A DNA stretch of 64,000 nucleotides from Xestospongia muta (Eukaryota; Porifera; Demospongiae; Haplosclerida; Petrosiidae). The notes under the pieces are model-generated. The model saw nothing but the letters and a program-made list of their open reading frames with translations. It did not search any database and had not been told where the DNA came from. Positions 38,101-53,356 of this stretch are shown piece after piece. The translations under genes and the position numbers were made by a program. Every line of letters starts with the position of its first letter. The first letter of the stretch is position 1. Where the stretch lies: contig OY848924.1 in assembly GCA_963693285.1 (NCBI GenBank), positions 619,501 to 683,500 of the forward strand, given 5' to 3'.

Positions 38101-41100
38101 GATTTGTTGATTTAACTAATATATTGTTATACAGGTTGCATGTACCAAACTTAGTATGATGTAAAAGTAAACATAACACTGTTTTGATTATTAATGTACT
38201 ACTGTTTATGTAGCTAGTAGTACATTAGTAATCAAAACAGCTATGTTTAGTTTTATATTATACTAAGTTTGCTAGACACAACCTGTATAACAATATATAT
38301 TAGTTAAATCAACAAATCGATTCTACAGTGTACTATCATTCTATGAACTTGTCTCTATGTGTTCCTAGTACTCACTTTAATACTTGAATAATGTCCAGTT
38401 ATTACTATTACTTGATCATATCACATATCAAATAAATATTAGCAACAAAAGAATGGAAAGAAGATCATTGAACTGTTTATTATTAGTTAGTGCAGTCTTG
38501 TATTTATAGTATAGTCTAATTGTCTCTGTTAGTTATATACATAATACTAATTACATCATGTTCTTTTTATATAAATAGTGTCACTTTGTGTATTGAGTAT
38601 TTGACCTGTCCTATAGTTTTATTAGTCTCATATAATACATGTAGTTGTGTATGATTTACTAGTTGTAAATGTAATGACTTGTTTTATTATTATATAGAAC
38701 TATGAACTTTGGGAATCTGCTAAAGATGGACATTTAGAAAAAATCAATGAAGCCCTTCAGAAAGGAGCAAACTTGAAATGTCATTTTGTGGTAAGATTCT
38801 ATTAATTTCCCTTTAACCTACTGTTATTATTTGTGTCTACTAACTTAAGTAATTAATTCAAATTATGTAGATGTAATGAGTATTAATTCATTTTAGCCAC
38901 ATCTAAATATTAATTAAAAACTTCAACGTTTACACAATTTATTAATTATTATTCTATTTGTCAAAGTTACTGAATTAGTATCCACAATTAATAACATACA
39001 TGATCTTTACATGTAGTATTTTTAATATTGTCTTATAATTTAATTGAATGAAATCCATTATATTGTGTGATAGTAATGTCTTAATTAATGATACATGTCA
39101 ATGTAAAATAATAGCTTGTATTGTGTATACACAGATATATAATTGGATTTTATTTCATACATTAAAATATATTTGTTTATTATATAGGTTAATGATCATA
39201 AAGGTGATTATTTTATACCAATAACACCTCATACTGTAGCTTACATCAGACGTCATAATACAATAGTCCAGTTCTTAGAAAATGGAGGTGCTACTCCTGA
39301 TTATGTAAGTGTATACATGTATGTAGTTGTGGTCAATACATAGGCGGATGAGGCACTTATATTTAGGGGTGGCTCACACCATAACTATGTGATGAATATG
39401 CAGACACGATTGTAGCTATAATGCAGAAACTATGTTTGATATAATCACAATCAGTATTACCAACATTAATTTAAAATATACCAAAGTATTTCCTTCACTC
39501 ATCATTTACCATAACAAATTCCTTAGCTATTTCAACAAGATCATGCTTATTAGTTATGTATTTGTGTACATGAAGGACCAGACAATTGTTAACCCATTTA
39601 GATTAAACTGGAGTGAATATATTTCTAAACAATGACTAAATTATCTTTGACTAGCTACCCATCTTAACCCTATGGTAGCACTGTAAATCTTCTATCATAA
39701 AGTAGATCTTTATCTATCTATTTGTGAATGTTAGTATTAATGTCTTGAAATCATTTCAGATAAATAAAGTGTACTTTAATATGTTGGATATAGTTATATA
39801 ACACTGTACATGGTCATGTACTTTATACATAGTTAATAATGGAGCTTCTGGTTGATGAAATCTGGGTCATGTGACATTTATGTACATGTGTATTCCTAGT
39901 ATATACTGTTGTATTTATTATGATGTACATTATCTATATTTACTTATTGTGATTTCTTAGGATGAAATATTGTTAGCATCTGCTGTAAGAGGACTAGTAG
40001 ATATAATGAAAGAATCTTTAAAGAAGAACGCTAATGTGAATGCTAAAGACCGAAATAGAGTAAGTTATATCTTATTATAATAAGTGATTCTTTTCTAGTA
40101 AATGATATCTCGTTAATTTCACAATTATAAGCTCACTTAAAGAACAATATAATATTTCATGAGAAGTCAGATATACAAGACTTAATACTTTGAATAATAT
40201 CTTTTTTGTCAAGAAATATTCAAAACCTAATGAGCTATACTGTATATGTCATGACATTGTAATATAGGAATCAATATGATGATGAAAACACTAGGACATT
40301 GAAATAATTTGTGTATAGATACCAACAATTGAAAACCAAAGTATGATACTCAAAGCCACAGTACATAATAAGAATCCACAGTTCAATGTATAATTTGACT
40401 TCTATGTTATGAACTTACTATATCTAGATATACCACAATAAACAATGTTGTTGTATTGCTGTAATAGACAAGGAATTAGACTAATTCTGTCATCAACAAA
40501 GTCAATGGTTCATCTGTGTACACATATATTTTTAAACTGTTACTAACTCTATAGTATGATGTTCGACATTGCTGTGATATCTTCACTATACTATAATTGA
40601 TTACCAGGCTTAGTTATATTCTCTTACTGTAGTATTTTAAAAATTGTAGTAGTCATATTTTCATTCACATTATTTGCTGTTTCATATTTAGGATAATAAT
40701 ACAGCTTTGCATTTAGCCTCACGTAATAGTGACGCTGAGGTAGTCCAATTTCTCCTACAGTCAAATGCAAATCCTAACATTTATAACAAGGTCAGTGTGT
40801 ATTGTATATAATTTATATTTCATATATTATCTCTACTACATGTATATATATGTAGTAATACCTGTCTAGTAGGACAGGATATAGATCAAAGCCAATGTAA
40901 TGAATACAATTAAGTTAACCTTTTCATGCCATGTATTTAATTTTCAACGTATTTGTGTGGCTGGGACAAGGTAGCTCTCATTTGTTGTTTGATATATAAC
41001 AATTACTAATATGACTAGAAAATATAATAAACCTAATATGTAAAACAATATATAAAACATTAATGTGTTCTTACATGAAATAAACCTGATGAGTCCTAAG

Positions 41101-44100
41101 ATTGTTTTGGACCATGTGTGTATGTATATTTCTATATATGTCCACTTTAACAAGTTTAATCTATTATTATTATTAAACAATTTATTTCATTTATAGTGGG
41201 GACATAGTCCACTTCATCTAGCATACTGGTATGGTCATGATAACATTGTTGAGCTCCTATGTTCTTTTGGAGAAAGAGATATGGATCAAGTTAGAAATGT
41301 AAGTGATAAATGTAATAATATATTTACTGTATATGATGAGATGGACATAGTGATCTTATATGTTATGATATATTATAAACATGACCTAATTATATGTGGG
41401 TACATGTCACAGTTATAATATATTATTTATTTTAACAGGATGACTTACTTTTGACTTCAGCTGAAAATGATGATATAGAAAATGTAACTCTAGCACTTAC
41501 ATCAGGTGCTAATGTCAATATTTATCATGGTGGTGATAAGAAGGTTAGTACACTGATTAAATAGTAATAAATTACTGTTGTTTGTTAGTGTTTACTTTTT
41601 AAAGTAATATATTCTATAACAAAGGATATCAATTATGGGCACTCAAGAGATTTAGCCCCACCCACTCTTGTAGATATTATTTCATCTAGAAGGCAGTTAA
41701 TCTCTCTTTTCCTATTTCCATAAGACTTCTCTATCATTTACTTTATTGACATTGTCATACAATGTTAATGAACAAGGAATTATTTAACCCACAACTTTAA
41801 TTAATATGACTATTTTGACATTTTGGGAAACTTCCTACTAGCCTTGTACTATTAGCACAACTTTTTGCCAAATTCAAGTTTATCAAAAGACTATTATTTT
41901 ATTTGTAAACTAGTAGATTTGTATTTATTGATATAATCTTGTCTTTGGTAAATGATATTCATTGTCAGTGAATGTCAATCCACAAATTTGATTGGCTGAA
42001 GAACGTATTACTTGGAACATCAAGATAGAAATCAATTCTATCCTTGTGTTGCGACATATCATGTTGTGTGTCATGCATGGACTGTGTTCATAAAAATTGA
42101 TATACATACACAATGTGATGTGACACAAACCTTTGTGTTGTTATGTGAACCAGCCTATAATCTTGTCTTTGGTAAATGATATTCATGGTCAGTGAATGTT
42201 AGCCCACAAATGACATGAACATTTCTATTATTAAATTCTATGGACCTAACCTTTGAAGTCTACTTAGTTTGTGGACTAACAATATAGTAGGTAATTTTTA
42301 AAAGAATCCTGGTATTCACAGAGGTACTACTAGATTTGTAAAAGTAGTATAAACTTGTTATCTTGTTATTACTAAGAGGTGTGGTTAGAAAATGTTGTGA
42401 TTATTATTATTAAAGAAAAAATAGACATATTTAAAACTACTAAAAGATGTGTATAAGATTACTAGAGCAGTGTGAAGGTTGATAAGATCAAAGACAAAGT
42501 TAGAACCTAAGTATATAGAAATTATGTTAGAAATAATAAAGTTTACTTTATCTAGAACAGACTATAGATAGAGATCAAAGTCACATTTGTTATTAAATCT
42601 AGTATATGACTTTGTGAGGAAAACCCTGCATATCCACATATTAGTTTAACATTAATTATCTATTGTGTTTTCATGTCCTACGTGTTACTAGATTTAAATC
42701 AGTATTTAATAGATATAGAATGTGGTTCATTTTATTATTGGTATATATTATAATATTCTATAAAATTTAATGCTATTATAATCAACTAATCAACAATAAA
42801 TACTTGTGTACTTCCTCTAGGATCAGAAAACAGCTTTACATTTAGCGTCAGAAGGAGGTTACTATGATATCGTACAACTACTGTTAAAGTCCAATGCAGA
42901 TCCCAACATTTGTGAGAATGTGGTCAGTGTATATTGTTTATAGAGATTACTACATGTTACTAGTTTTAAATCAGTATTTAATACATATAGAATGTTATGG
43001 GTGTGGCTGTTAGTATTTCTTTGTTGACCTGTTCAAATTTTTGTTAGTAAAGGGTTAACAAAGATAGTCAGTGTCAGGTATCAGTAAATGTGGCCTGTTG
43101 TAATAGTAGTACATATAGTTGGAAACATCTTGTGTCAAACTGCTCTGATGATTGTAGGGATCGTATCATTAACATTGTACTATACTTTTTTACTGTTACT
43201 ATAGACTTGCAGTTAACGCCTAAACCCTAAACTCTTGAGCATAGGAAATTATCCAGTAGTGAGCCACATTTCTCTATTACTATATTTGAAATCTCCGGTT
43301 TTCAAAAATAGAGAGAACAACTGCTATACCAATACATCCAAAAGCATTTTAGGACATTTTTTATAATTTTAATCCTGTTTAAATTTTAATAAGTGGTCCA
43401 TTTTATTATTCATATATATTATAATATTCTATAAAATTTAATTCTATTATAATCAACAATAAATACTTGTGTACTTCCTCTAGTATCAGAAAACAGCTCT
43501 ACATATAGCCTCAGAAGGAGGTTACTGTGATATCGTAGAGTTACTGTTAAAGTCTAATGCTGATCCCAATATTTGTGAAAGGGTCAGTGTATATTGTTTG
43601 TAGAGATTACTACATGTTACTAGATTTAAATCAGTATTTAATAGATATAGAATGTTATGGGTGTGGCTGTTAGCAATTTCTATATTGACCGATTGTTCAA
43701 ATTTTTGTCAGTAAAGGATTAACAAAGATAGTCAGTATCAGGTATCAGTAGGTGTGGCCTGTCGTAATAGTAGTGCATATAGTTGGAAACATCTTGTGTC
43801 AAACTGCTTTGATGATTCTAGACATTGTATCATTAGCATTATACTATACTTTTATATTGTTACTAGACTTGTAACCAAAGACTAAACCCTAAACTCTTGA
43901 TCATAGGAAAAATGTTCAGTATTGAGCTATACTTCTCTATTATTCTATGATAGCTACTTGAAATCTCCAGTTTTCAATAATAGAGGGAACAACTGCTATA
44001 CCAATACATCCAAAAGCATTTTAGGACATTTGTTATAATTTTAATCCTGTTTAAATTTTAATAATTGGTCCTTTTTATTATTGGTATATATTATAATATT

Positions 44101-47100
44101 CTATAAAATTTAATTCTATTATAATCAACAATAAATACTTGTGTACTTCCTCTAGTATCATAAAACAGCTTTACATTTAGCATCAAAAGAGGGTCATCGT
44201 GATATCGTACAACTATTGTTAAATTCCAACGCAGATCCTGATATTTATGACATGGTCAGTGTATATTGTTTGTAGAGATTACTACATGTTACTAGATTTA
44301 AATCAGTATTTAATAGATATAGAATGTTATGGGTGTGGCTGTTAGCAATTTCTATATTGGCCTGTTGTTCAAATTTTTGTTAGTAAAGTATTAACAGAGA
44401 TAATCAGTGTCGGGTATCAGAAGGTGTGGCTTGTTATAATAGTAGTAAGTTGGAAACATCTTGGTATTCACAGAGGTCCCACTAGTATGATGTGCCATTT
44501 GTGTCAAACTGCTCTAATGATTGTAAGCATATATCATTAGCATTATACCATACTTTTATAATGTTACTGGACTTGTACCTAAACCCTAAACCCTAAACAA
44601 ATGAACATAGGAAGAACAACCAATATTGACCCATTCCATTTTAATTTCAAGATATGGGATGCACCATACACTAGACATGTAAAATCTGGTACAAGAAGTT
44701 ATCTTGATGTTATCAAAGGAGTGTGTGACTATTAATAATACTGGTAGTCATAATCCTAATATAAAGTATTACTCATCTCTTGTTTCAGACCAGATGTTAT
44801 AATAGTTATACTTAATACTTGTATTAATATAATACTGTAGTCCCAGTTGTTTCTTATCACTAAACTTATCTACATTTTTAATGTGAACATTTTCCTAAGA
44901 ATGCTTCATTTTCAAGTTATGGCAATTTTACTTATCTTGCTCTGCTAAGATCTTTGTGTTCATGCCTATTTTAAAAGTAATAATCGTTATCATGTGATCA
45001 ATAACATGCACATTTAAGTGACTTGGTTGATGAGTTTTCTCGAGTTTCCTCTTCTATCTAATTCCATAATTATAAATATAATTGCATTTCTTCATTCTTT
45101 ACAGAATGGGGACTCTCCATTACATTTTGCTTGTGCAAACAGTAAAGTAAGTGTGATTTCATATCTACTTCACACTGGAAAAGTCAATCCACTTGCTCAT
45201 AACAATCATCAAAATACACCATTAGAAGAAGTCCAACTGTATGATCCAAACAGATTTGAAATATTTAAGATGTTTGAGCCATTTGAGAAAAGTCGTCAAG
45301 ACTTTCCAGTTGATTCATATAGGAAAGTATTTTTTTGTGGAAACATGTCAGCTGGAAAGAGTTCGTTAACCCAATGCATTATATATCGTGCTGATAAACC
45401 TGCTGATTATCACTACGACCCTTCTCAATGTGTTGAAGGTGTTCAATTGGAAACTGCCGGTATTAACTATCATAATGTTCGTAGTCATGAAGTTGGCAAT
45501 ATTATTCTTTATGATTTTGCTGGTCATCAAGAATATTACAGTAGTCATGCAGCTGTACTGGAGAATCTTATGTTGAGAACTCCTGCAATTTTTACGGTAG
45601 TGATAGATTCAACTAAAGGTGTTGACTACTTAGAGAATCAGTTGTATTACTGGTTTAACTTTATTGAAAATGCCTGCGCTAATTTAACCAAACCTTCTCA
45701 AGTGATTGTCGTTGGAAGCCATGCTGATCAATTTACTGGTTGTTACGATGAATTCAAGTTGCATGTCAATTATGTTGTTAAAGATGCCATCCGTAAACAA
45801 GAGTATAGAGGTTTTGTTGCCATGGAGTGTCATCACCCAGGTGGGAAAGGTTTTCCTGAATTCATTGTTCACCTTCGTGAAAGTTGTAAGGCTGTTTTTG
45901 ATAAGTCTGATAGCATTAGTTATTATTGCCATGTGCATTTTGCCTACCTCCAAAAGCTACAGAAAGTAGCTATTAACCTTAAGGAACTTATTGAATGTTT
46001 AAAAGCTCTTGATGATCCATCCCTCCCTTCAGATGAAACAGTTTTGGTTGACTACTTGTCAATTCTCAGTGACAAAGGCCTTGTTCTGTTTCTGAGAAAT
46101 GAAATAGTATCTAATAGTTGCATTGTAATCAATAAATCAAGCCTCCTTGCTGAAGTTAATGGTGTTCTTTTTAATCAGAACATCAAGCGTCTTCCTATAC
46201 CAACCTCTAGCAACACTGGTATTGTCCATGTTTCTGTTTTACGAGACCAGTTTCCACAATATGATACAAGTATGCTTATTGATTTTTTGAAAAGCATGGA
46301 ATTTTGTCATGCTATCGATTCAGATACACTGAATGCTATTACTACCAACCTGTCTTCATCAGAAAAAGTTTCTGATTTAGAAGTCCTATTCTTTCCAGCC
46401 CTTGTCACCACTGATCCTCCTTCAGATTTAAATGAGCATTTCAAAAGTGGATTTGGTTGGTGCATGTATTGTCCTAATCCATTTCAATTTCTCTCTGTTC
46501 GTTTCCTTCACGTTCTTTTGCTTCGATTAGCATATCGATATTCCCTTCCTCGTCACCGTAAAGTTGGTAAATTAGACAAAAATTCTCCTATGCAGCAGTT
46601 GAATCGTCGTTGTACAGTTTGGAAGAATGGTATATATTGGAAACATAGTAATGATGTAGTAGTGGAAGTGACAGATCATAACAGATGTGTCACTGTATTT
46701 GTTTCCAATGACAAAGGAGTTGAAAGTCAAAAAATATGTTGCTCTGTTATAAAACTGGTTCTGTCTCTTCAAAAGCAGTTTTGTCCATGTAAAATTGAAG
46801 AGTACATCATACCTTGTGGATCTTTAGCTGACATTCGTAGTAAACCCATTTCTGAACAATTACTCTATGAAGTACATGATCTAGCTCGAGGAATGCTAGT
46901 TAATGAGGAAATATTTGACCGTAATGAAGTTCAAGACAGTTCAATCAATGTTAAACATGTTTGTCCACATGAGCCATACATCTCCCTTGCACCAGCAGTC
47001 ATCCATGCCTTATTCTCTACTAGTAAAGCCAATAAAGTTATTCCAGAGAGATTTCGTCAACACATAAAAGAATTTGCTCCCAATATAATGTCATCTTATA

Positions 47101-49845
47101 ATACATCAAAAGGTAGTACCTATTCTGCTGTCACCAGTCATCTCAATGAGTACAGTTTTTTCACTGGACAAAATCCTTTGGTAAGTTACAGTAGTATATT
47201 AAACCTAATATGTGTCTGCATTATTATATGATATATGACACTATACATCTTTATATGTGAAAATAATCAATTACTAAATTAATACATTGTCCTTGTACTT
47301 TTATTTTAAGAGATATATTTTATTGAATTTAAGGTTCTCTCAAGTCCATGTTTGACACAAGATGAGATAATAAAAATCTCAAAAGATCGCCTTCAATCTA
47401 GAAATATTTTAACTCTTAAAGGTTTGATATACACATTTGAATATATATCTAATAAGGACATTGTGTAGTAAATGATAGCTTTCTTATAATAGTTAGTGTG
47501 TATACATATACATTGTTGTCACTGATGACTCTGCTCTTTCTGATTTATTAGAAAAACATCCTAAGAAATGTGACCTCCTACAACTAATGTCAAGTATTGC
47601 TTTTAAGTGGAATATTATTGGTGAATGTCTTGGAATTCAATACACACATCTGGTCTGTTTACAAGGCAAGAATTCAAGTGACATTGACAAACTTGCTGAA
47701 GTACTCCAACTTTGGATGGATACAATGCCTAAACCAATGACTTGGAACACAATTTTACAGACAATAGGAAGTCCACCTATTGAAAGTAAATTTACTGTCA
47801 TGAAAATGGAAGAGTTCTTAGAATGTGAGTGTTTAAGTAATTTAGGTAATTGTATTTTTGTTAATTTTTACATTTGTGTCTTTGCTTAAAAAGCATAATT
47901 GTGTTTTGCATGAGGCAAAATACCTTAGTGTGGTAGTTAGTAAGAGAAATTTCTTAATAATGATACTTTATTTATCATTGTCTTTGTAAGGTAGTAACTA
48001 TTGTAATTACTTTATGTTATTATTTATGTAGCCATGACAAAGGGAACTAGTGACATTTGTGATGCTGATATCTTGGAGCTATTGACCACTACTGGTAAGA
48101 TATTGGTAAAATAAACTTGTTCACTATAGATCCTCCACATATAATGATGACTTGGAAATTACACTTACCTAAAATACTTTATCTGGTAAATTCATATACC
48201 TCAAATATATACTGTAGCTAGTAATTGGTTTATTAACAAAACAGTATATCTTTAATACTAATAATTATCTATAACACTTTAAGTTTAAATACAGTGATTA
48301 GATATAGCATATTAAGTTTAGTAATATTCTAATCCACTCTAGTGTCAATATAATAATGGTACATATATACACTAATATATTCTATGTTTATTTTATGTTA
48401 TAATTTATAGAAGATGTACCACAAACAGACAGAAACACAACTGAGCAACAAAGTGATAGTAAGTTCATATTACTTAACCTGTACATGATTACATAATGAT
48501 TTTTAAAGACTAATTAAATTACTATATATCCTTCACAATATAGATGTGGATGAAAGTGTTAGTGAGTCTATTACTGAGGACAGTAACACTGTCAGTGGTA
48601 AGTTCATCATGACTATAATTAGTGGAAAGATGATGTACATTATTAGTTCTATCAACTTTGTACATATTTGATTCTAATATGGTGACTACTAGTAAGTTTA
48701 GCAATTTTCTGAGCCACGCCCAAATTGACTAGACAGTTTTATTCATAACATTAAAATTTTAGACATTATTTCAATAGTTATTAAATTACTAGTTACTTTA
48801 TGTTCTTCACTTACAGCAGTTACCCTAGAAGATGACAATATTGATAAAACTATCATTGATAGTAGTAAGACTATTACTGGTAAGTTGATGTCATTATATT
48901 TGAGTAAATACATAATGTATATAATAGGGAAAGTATACCATATTATTTACTTAAAAACAAACATACTTACTACATTTATATCCTTCACAATATAGGTGTT
49001 AATAAAAGTGTTAGTGAGTCCATTACATATAACAATAACATTGTTAGTGGTAAGTTTATTATTATAATAGCTACTTGAACAGTAACGTATAATATAATCT
49101 ACCATTATTGTGTGATATTGACTAATCAGATTGCTTAAAATGAAGTGAATAAATAATTTATCAAATATCCTTGCGAGATTTAGTATTAAACCTCATTTTT
49201 AAAGAATGGACATTCAAGCACTATACTAAAATTACGTTATTAACAATTATAGAAATAACAAAGATATTATAATTTGTTATATTAATAGAAGCAACACTTC
49301 CAATGTCTGTTTAATCAAATCACTAGTAATTATTTTCATTGTACATGTACTTGGTAATCAATGACTTCTTTAAATTATCTTTAGCAAATCAATTTATTTG
49401 TTTCCTATCTCTATAGAGTCAAAGAACAGTACTGTATCTATACCTGATGGAAACCAACTAAGTATGTCTCATATTGATGTTCGTGATCAAGCAAAAGTTG
49501 AACAGTTTCAAACAAGTATGTTTTATAATCTGATAACATAATATTATTCTTTTTAATATAGTTTATAATTTTTATTGTGGTGGTTTGTGTGCAGTGTCAG
49601 TCATTGTAGCCATTTTTGCTATAATAATATTGTAAGTTATAAAGACGATTGTTATAGTACTTCATATAAAGTAATACTTTGTACGTGTATAGTAGTTATG
49701 TATATGACTCCTGTTGTATTCTCTTGATATACAATAGATATAGTTTGTGTATTATAAACTGTAGTTTGATGTATTAATTATTCTGAGTCAATTAATCTGT
49801 TATTATTTTCACAGGTACATCTACTTCAAGAATAATCCACTTTGA
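35143..49845 (+). CDS. Ankyrin-Roc-COR-death-domain protein with C-terminal membrane anchor (copy A)
   Basis: Twenty-one coding exons chain in phase to 3,840 nt (1,279 aa), stop TGA at 49843. Order: short leader ([13 protein letters not shown]), about nine ankyrin repeats (14-365), Roc GTPase (about 390-570), COR region (about 570-1010), death domain (about 1040-1130), Ser/Thr/Asp-rich linker from small exons, and a hydrophobic segment at 1258-1274 only five residues from the end. Ankyrin-Roc-COR-death is the order of DAPK1, but the kinase is missing. Such proteins are expected to be GTP-regulated signalling scaffolds that assemble through the death domain. With no signal peptide and a hydrophobic extreme C-terminus it should be a tail-anchored, cytosol-facing protein. 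Exon 1 is 35143-35181; the rest are in the sub-entries. Exons 1 and 2 are 3.5 kb apart because of transposon insertions. Cellular role is inference. Confidence 0.93.
35220..37960 (-). pseudogene. Decayed Ty3/gypsy retrotransposon, pol region, in intron 1 of copy A
   Basis: On the minus strand the order is canonical for gypsy: end of Gag with a [20 protein letters not shown] motif (about 37755-37830), protease with a changed active site (LMDMGAEV instead of the usual D-T-G, about 37650), reverse transcriptase start ([20 protein letters not shown], about 37000-37110) and active site AYIDD at 36706-36720, RNase H in frame at 35982-36335, integrase core ([12 protein letters not shown] and [16 protein letters not shown], about 35470-35620). 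Frameshifts and stops separate these pieces, and a 30-bp tandem duplication at about 37437-37498 disrupts the protease/RT junction. No long terminal repeats are visible. It is an old, inactive copy. The second gene copy at 62 kb lacks it. Confidence 0.9.
37961..38087. mobile_element. GC-rich transposon end between the gypsy remnant and the MITE
   Basis: A C-rich stretch (gtgccccccctcccccctcc) very unlike its AT-rich surroundings. On the minus strand its right end reads CAGGGGTGGAGAAAC, which resembles hAT-type terminal repeats. The similar C/G-rich element end at 58020-58102 supports a mobile origin. No second terminus is seen, so it is probably a fragment. Confidence 0.45.
38088..38330. mobile_element. 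243-bp palindromic MITE with TA target site
   Basis: Two arms of about 115 bp are inverted copies of each other (left cactgtaaaaactgatttgt, right acaaatcgattctacagtg), with the matching inner segments gtaccaaacttagta and tactaagtttgctag. TA flanks both ends (38086-38087 and 38331-38332), the hallmark of Tc1/mariner-type target duplication. No coding capacity. The homology with the second gene copy resumes just after its right end. Confidence 0.88.
39345..39655. repeat. Dispersed repeat fragment in intron 3 of copy A
   Basis: The left part (acataggcggatgaggcact) matches the left end of the 55505-58102 element, and the right part (ccttagctatttcaacaaga) matches 57813-57905, near that element's right end. 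It is therefore an internally deleted relative. A false reading frame at 39432-39635 arises here. Confidence 0.75.
40060..42820 (+). other. Introns 4-7 of copy A with dispersed repeats
   Basis: Apart from exons 5-7 this AT-rich stretch has no coding signal. 41935-41990 and 42160-42212 are direct repeats of about 53 bp (cttgtctttggtaaatgata). 42465-42640 (ctagagcagtgtgaaggttg) has a diverged copy at 59563-59740. These point to old mobile-element debris in intron 7. Confidence 0.6.
42750..44560 (+). repeat. Tandem exon-plus-intron duplications, about 665-bp units
   Basis: Exons 8, 9 and 10 start at 42821, 43484 and 44156, spaced 663 and 672 bp. Not only the exons but also the introns match: the 3' part (aatcaacaataaatacttgt before each acceptor) and the 5' part (ggtcagtgtatattgttt, then agagattactacatgttact) recur three times. 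This shows recent unequal exchange creating extra ankyrin repeats. Confidence 0.92.
44255..45104 (+). other. Intron 10 of copy A
   Basis: Its first 300 bp are the third copy of the duplicated intron. The rest is AT-rich without exon signals up to the acceptor acag of exon 11. An ATG frame opening at 45018 runs into exon 11 but is intron sequence by homology of gene structure; an alternative start there is possible but unsupported. Confidence 0.55.
45105..47180 (+). other. Copy A exon 11: last ankyrin repeats, Roc GTPase and COR
   Basis: A 2,076-nt exon of 692 codons, residues 319-1010. It begins with two ankyrin repeats ([19 protein letters not shown]), then a Ras-like Roc domain: P-loop [10 protein letters not shown] (about 397-406), switch II motif [13 protein letters not shown] (about 454-466) and the base-specificity region VVGSHADQF (about 520-528). 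The catalytic Gln position of many Roc domains is His here, as is common in this family. COR follows as an alpha/beta region ending near [11 protein letters not shown]. The single large exon contrasts with the one-repeat exons before it. Confidence 0.92.
47334..49845 (+). other. Copy A exons 12-21: death domain, micro-exon linker, C-terminal hydrophobic segment
   Basis: Exons: 47334-47421, 47552-47824, 48032-48094, 48411-48458, 48544-48597, 48817-48879, 48996-49049, 49417-49515, 49595-49631, 49815-49845. Exon 13 encodes the death domain ([12 protein letters not shown], then [19 protein letters not shown]). Exons 14-18 are 48-63 nt and all phase 1 on both sides, so any can be skipped in frame. 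Exons 16 and 18 encode near-duplicate peptides ([17 protein letters not shown] and [17 protein letters not shown]), and their upstream introns share tatccttcacaatatag. Exons 20 and 21 encode [17 protein letters not shown] and the end KNNPL. Confidence 0.9.
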
Positions 49846-50255
49846 AAACTGTTGGTGTCCATTATATATCAAATCCTTTTCTGTTGGACACACAATACAA
49901 GACTATTAACAATGTTAATAATGTTCTCTGAATGTAGTTCTCAATTTTCCACTTTATTACATTTTTTGCTATCTAATTAACACTTTACCTAGTACATTGT
50001 ATAGGTATTCGCATTTCATTTTTGTTGTTTTTGATAAATTATATTAAGAAACTTGTAAAATCCTCAAAGAGTATGACCACATATAGTCAATAATAACAAT
50101 TTTAAAGTGAACATTTCATAATCACAAATTAATTTCACATCACACAATAATTAATTATCTGTAACACATTTACTAACAGCAGTGAGTAGTTATCTAATGT
50201 AGTGTCTTTATTGATGAGTAGATTGATCAACAAGACGTTTAAAGAGTTGAACTAG
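49846..50255. other. Tail-to-tail region between copy A and the kinase-like gene
   Basis: About 410 bp of AT-rich DNA expected to hold both 3' UTRs. I see no coding potential and no clear poly(A) signal. Confidence 0.5.

Positions 50256-53356
<3,101 letters not shown>

Larger units (their letters stand above)
38698..44254 (+). other. Copy A exons 2-10: ankyrin-repeat exons
   Basis: Exons: 38698-38790, 39188-39304, 39961-40059, 40692-40790, 41197-41298, 41439-41543, 42821-42922, 43484-43582, 44156-44254. All are 93-117 nt, all phase 0, each encoding about one 33-residue repeat. The canonical motif is clear in exon 5 ([20 protein letters not shown]), exon 6 ([18 protein letters not shown]) and exons 8-10 ([20 protein letters not shown]). 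Exons 2-4 and 7 are more diverged. One phase-0 exon per repeat allows repeat number to change without breaking the frame. Confidence 0.93.

Noticed and set aside
44573..44603. Telomere-like ccctaaaccctaaac motif
   Set aside because: Only two to three units, and the equivalent places in the sister introns (43219, 43872) have the same phrase once; it belongs to the duplicated intron.
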